DNA of 8,855 nt. Source: Bacteroides sp. (GTDB lineage Bacteria; Bacteroidota; Bacteroidia; Bacteroidales; Bacteroidaceae). The first letter of the stretch is position 1; every line of letters starts with the position of its first letter. A program made the translations under genes and the position numbers. The notes beneath the pieces were generated by a model. It did no database searches, had not been told where the DNA came from, and saw only the letters and a program-made list of their open reading frames with translations. Shown here one piece after another: positions 6,523 through 8,855 of this stretch. The DNA is taken from positions 1 to 8,855 of the forward strand of contig DXOJ01000844.1 in the NCBI GenBank assembly GCA_019412865.1, given 5' to 3'.

Positions 6523-6569
6523 AGTGATTATGCTGCTTTAAAAGAGAATTCGATGTTCGGAATGAAAGA

Positions 6570-7364
6570 TTATTCGAAAGAAACCGAAATGTTGCGTGTG
6601 TATGGATAATAGCTGGCCTGTCCTCCGGCATAGGTCGTCTGACAAATTATCTTGGATGGATTTCCTTTTTTATCAAACTCGTACGAATAGCCTGTCTTTT
6701 CATCGTTACTTCCTGCAGGATAACTGCGTATGGTGAAATGGCGCGGGTCTTTACCCAATAATCCTGCGTAAAGAGCTTCAATATGGAATGTCAGAGGGTG
6801 TATTTCTAATAAACCGAGGCAGGGCAAATGGTATGTCGAACTTTCTTCTCCCGGTTCATAAATGAACTTGTTTTCAAGGCCGTTCATCTTGGAACTGATA
6901 GAGGTTATATCTCCGTTTTCGTATGTAAGTGATGTTGATGAATATTCTGCATCGCCAATATTCTCGACAATTCCGGTTAAGTATCCTTCTGCAGAGTAAG
7001 AAAATTGATAAATACGATTTTGTGAAGACAACCTGTATACACATTGACTGGCATAGCCTTCGCTATTTAATGTATATACTAAAGTGAGATAGTCAGTGGT
7101 AACTGTTACCTGATTATCAGAGTAGCTCAAGTTTACTTCGTTACTGATTTCTTCTCCGAAATAACGTTGTTTTATAATATGTTGAATCAGACGCTCGCCA
7201 TCGAACATAAACTCCTCTATTCTATCTACAGGGTTCGAATCGTTCTTGACGGTTTCATTGAAAATCATAGCCCATTGCCCTTTATCCTCTACTGTGCCCT
7301 TTTCGTCATCATCCGAACAACTGAATGTCAGTATTGCCAGCAATAAAATAGCTACTTTTTTCAT
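6570..7364 (-). CDS. Surface-exposed lipoprotein, DUF4595-like
   Basis: This is a 264-residue predicted lipoprotein. The signal peptide ends ILTFSC with lipidated Cys16, followed at once by SDDDE. That acidic run matches the lipoprotein export signal by which Bacteroides sends lipoproteins to the cell surface. The rest is built of repeated beta-hairpin units of the form aromatic-x-aromatic ... Gly-x-x-x-hydrophobic: about 50-64 (FMFDGERLIQHI), 95-110 (YTLNSEGYASQCV), 119-133 (YQFSYSAEGYLTGIV), 145-157 (LTYENGDITSI) and 226-240 (YSYEFDKKGNPSKI). This pattern resembles DUF4595, a Bacteroides lipoprotein family of unknown function; the assignment is by eye. It follows the S41-like gene by six bases (GAAAGG, which may act as a ribosome binding site), so the two are almost certainly cotranscribed and perhaps translationally coupled. 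A binding or scaffold role with its partner is inference only. Confidence 0.85.
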   Translation of the reverse strand: MKKVAILLLAILTFSCSDDDEKGTVEDKGQWAMIFNETVKNDSNPVDRIEEFMFDGERLIQHIIKQRYFGEEISNEVNLSYSDNQVTVTTDYLTLVYTLNSEGYASQCVYRLSSQNRIYQFSYSAEGYLTGIVENIGDAEYSSTSLTYENGDITSISSKMNGLENKFIYEPGEESSTYHLPCLGLLEIHPLTFHIEALYAGLLGKDPRHFTIRSYPAGSNDEKTGYSYEFDKKGNPSKIICQTTYAGGQASYYPYTRNISVSFE

Positions 7365-7370
7365 CCTTTC

Positions 7371-8786
7371 TTATTTTAATCGTAATCCGTTACTACTAAA
7401 ACGCCTACTTGCCGGACTTATTACGCTTTTCTCTATTTTGAATTGTGCTTTTGTCGTCTCTTCGGTTTCCTCGTCCTTTGGTGGATAAGTTTTGTTCAAT
7501 ACTCCGAGAGCTACACTCAACAAAGTCTCTTTTTCATCGCCGAAAGGTAGGAAAGTTAAGTAATCGGTTGAAGCATTGACTGCGTATGTCGGTTTGAATC
7601 CACCATAAGTGTCATGTTCTGAATTATAGATAGTGCATACAGCCGGATTGATAGACCACAAAAAATCTTCATTGATAAATTGTTCCGTAGCTACATTTTG
7701 TCCTTTGGTTGAACTGCCGATAGCTATTAACTGTTGGATTTTTCCGTTCAAGCTATGCATCAACATTTCCGGAGCTCCTGCCGTTTCTCCACTGATCAAA
7801 ACGATAAGAGTCGTTAAATTCAGGTTCTTGCCACCGGAGGTACCTAATAAATCAGAATTAAAGATCAGAGTTGCATCTTTTGCTGTATTCTTATCATTAT
7901 ATTCCAAGAATGCCATTGTTTGGTCAAGGTAAAAAGAAGACACAAGAATAGTGCTTAATAGTTGCGTACATTCAATGCTTCCTCCTTTGTTATATCGTAG
8001 GTCGAGTATCACTTGATGGATATTCTTTTGGGCAAGCTCATCCGACCATTCACGTAATTCGGTGTTGTATTTTTCCGGATTGTCTTTAGTACCTGCTGTA
8101 AAGCTGTTGTACATTAGGTAACCGACTTCCCTTCCATCAGTCAACGTTAATATTTTCTTGCAGTGAATAGGGTTGTCTACCAATGATACGGCTGCTCCCA
8201 TTTCTACAGGGTCGCCTACTGGTACAACTCGGTAAATATCTTCTTCTTCCTCGCCTTCTACTGGCGGCTCTGTAGGTGGTACTTTTTGATATTTTCCCAA
8301 AGTTATTTCCAAAGGTCCTGTGCCTTGCAGTAGTTGAGCCTCATATTTTTTGCTGATATACGAGGTATCTACTTTTACAATCCAGTCGCCTCGTTTTAGT
8401 ACGGCAGCAGCTGGCGAACCAGGAATTACATAAGTAATCAATGCGTTGTAGGCAGTATCGATGTCCGGGTTGCGAACCAGTGAATAATCAAATCCATAAG
8501 TAGGCAGCGGAGTCTCCATCACAGAGTCTACAAACGAGTAACTGTCTTTTTTTGATTTCACTTTAGATAAGAACGAGGCAGGCTCCAGAAACAGATTCAC
8601 ATCATCGTAGGAAGGTAGATCTTGATACCACAGATAGTTCTGTTGCATGATGTCGTACATCCATGTATCCAGTGCAGTTTGATGGGCATACTCCGGCCAG
8701 CGGTCGACACCACAGGAAAAGAAACCACTGATAGATACGAAGATCAGGGCAGGTATGAGGATTATCTTTCTTAATTTCGTCATCAT
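7371..8786 (-). CDS. S41 peptidase-like lipoprotein with PDZ domain, catalytic dyad apparently lost
   Basis: This is a 471-residue protein from the ATG at 8786. A longer frame can be opened by a TTG at 8807, but that codon lies inside the promoter -7 box and ahead of the expected transcription start, so ATG 8786 (or the next ATG, 8783) is preferred. Seen in order: a lipoprotein signal ending FFSC (Cys25); the N-terminal helical domain of Bacteroidetes S41 proteins at about 36-60; and a PDZ domain at about 95-165 with IPGSPAAAVLKRGDWIVKV at 121-139. An acidic/proline linker follows at 171-183, then the S41 core at about 218-415 with LDLRYNKGG at 261-269. The usual nucleophile motif TASASE is TAGAPE (335-340), so the catalytic Ser is Gly337. 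The usual TxGK is TKGQ (360-363), so the Lys position is Gln363. It may be a pseudoprotease that binds rather than cuts. It is the first gene of a unit with the surface lipoprotein. Confidence 0.88.
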   Translation of the reverse strand: MMTKLRKIILIPALIFVSISGFFSCGVDRWPEYAHQTALDTWMYDIMQQNYLWYQDLPSYDDVNLFLEPASFLSKVKSKKDSYSFVDSVMETPLPTYGFDYSLVRNPDIDTAYNALITYVIPGSPAAAVLKRGDWIVKVDTSYISKKYEAQLLQGTGPLEITLGKYQKVPPTEPPVEGEEEEDIYRVVPVGDPVEMGAAVSLVDNPIHCKKILTLTDGREVGYLMYNSFTAGTKDNPEKYNTELREWSDELAQKNIHQVILDLRYNKGGSIECTQLLSTILVSSFYLDQTMAFLEYNDKNTAKDATLIFNSDLLGTSGGKNLNLTTLIVLISGETAGAPEMLMHSLNGKIQQLIAIGSSTKGQNVATEQFINEDFLWSINPAVCTIYNSEHDTYGGFKPTYAVNASTDYLTFLPFGDEKETLLSVALGVLNKTYPPKDEETEETTKAQFKIEKSVISPASRRFSSNGLRLK

Positions 8787-8804
8787 AAAAAGCTTTTTAC
8801 TGTG

Positions 8805-8812
8805 CAAATGTA
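8805..8812 (-). promoter_or_regulatory. Promoter -7 element of the S41-like/lipoprotein operon
   Basis: The minus strand reads TACATTTG, an exact TAnnTTTG match, with TGTG (8834-8837) at a 21-base spacing as a 3-of-4 match to the -33 TTTG. The start of transcription would be near 8798, giving a leader of about 12 bases to the ATG at 8786. The box contains the TTG codon that an automatic gene caller could take as the start, and so decides against that start. Confidence 0.6.
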
Positions 8813-8855
8813 GGAAATACTTTGCTTATCTACCACATTTATGGTATAAAAATGC

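Larger units (their letters stand above)
6275..6569. other. Non-coding stretch between convergent units
   Basis: No ORF with a believable start or protein family is found on either strand, and I see no tRNA or transposase remnant. The stretch holds the degenerate 22-base array described separately. It also has a wide inverted repeat TTATAAAG (6310-6317) / CTTTATAA (6355-6362), a perfect 8-bp inverted repeat CTTTGTTT (6439-6446) / AAACAAAG (6453-6460), and an imperfect hairpin at 6496-6522. None of these has a proper U-run, so the terminator of the minus-strand lipoprotein gene, whose stop is at 6570, is not identified with confidence. Confidence 0.6.

Overview
The window looks like a piece of a Bacteroides chromosome, probably from a human-gut species near B. 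thetaiotaomicron or B. ovatus. This rests on the protein families, on several matches to the Bacteroides promoter element TAnnTTTG, on a surface-lipoprotein export signal (Cys followed by SDDDE), on weak Shine-Dalgarno sites, and on moderate G+C. I see no insertion sequence, integrase, tRNA, rRNA or CRISPR array.

Layout, left to right. (1) 75-1367, minus: a CNNM/CorC-type membrane protein with its own likely promoter; a following minus-strand gene may begin at position 17 and leave the window. (2) 1553-4746, minus: a two-gene unit read as TonB-dependent receptor (2368-4746) then M48 zinc metallopeptidase (1553-2335), closed by a strong hairpin terminator at 1475-1524. (3) A 135-base divergent intergenic region, then on the plus strand a DUF2007/zinc-ribbon protein (4882-5316) and a secreted PF00756-type serine esterase (5343-6161). 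(4) 6162-6569: a stretch of about 400 bases without a gene. It holds a very good promoter match (6174-6204), a strong terminator 40 bases further on (6245-6274), and a degenerate 22-base tandem array (about 6349-6498). (5) 6570-8786, minus: a two-gene unit read as S41-peptidase-like lipoprotein with PDZ domain (7371-8786), then, 6 bases later, a DUF4595-like surface lipoprotein (6570-7364).

Most of the products act in the envelope: outer-membrane transport (TonB receptor), periplasmic or secreted hydrolysis (M48 peptidase, esterase), surface lipoproteins, and an inner-membrane transporter or regulator. No SusD partner, glycoside hydrolase or sigma/anti-sigma pair is visible, so this is not a polysaccharide utilization locus.

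The most interesting points are: the S41-like protein appears to have lost both catalytic residues (Ser to Gly, Lys to Gln) and is tightly coupled to a surface lipoprotein; the promoter and terminator at 6174-6274 bracket a candidate small RNA of about 65 nt with no ORF; and next to it lies an undescribed-looking 22-base periodic array. No searches could be run, so family names come from recognising motifs by eye.
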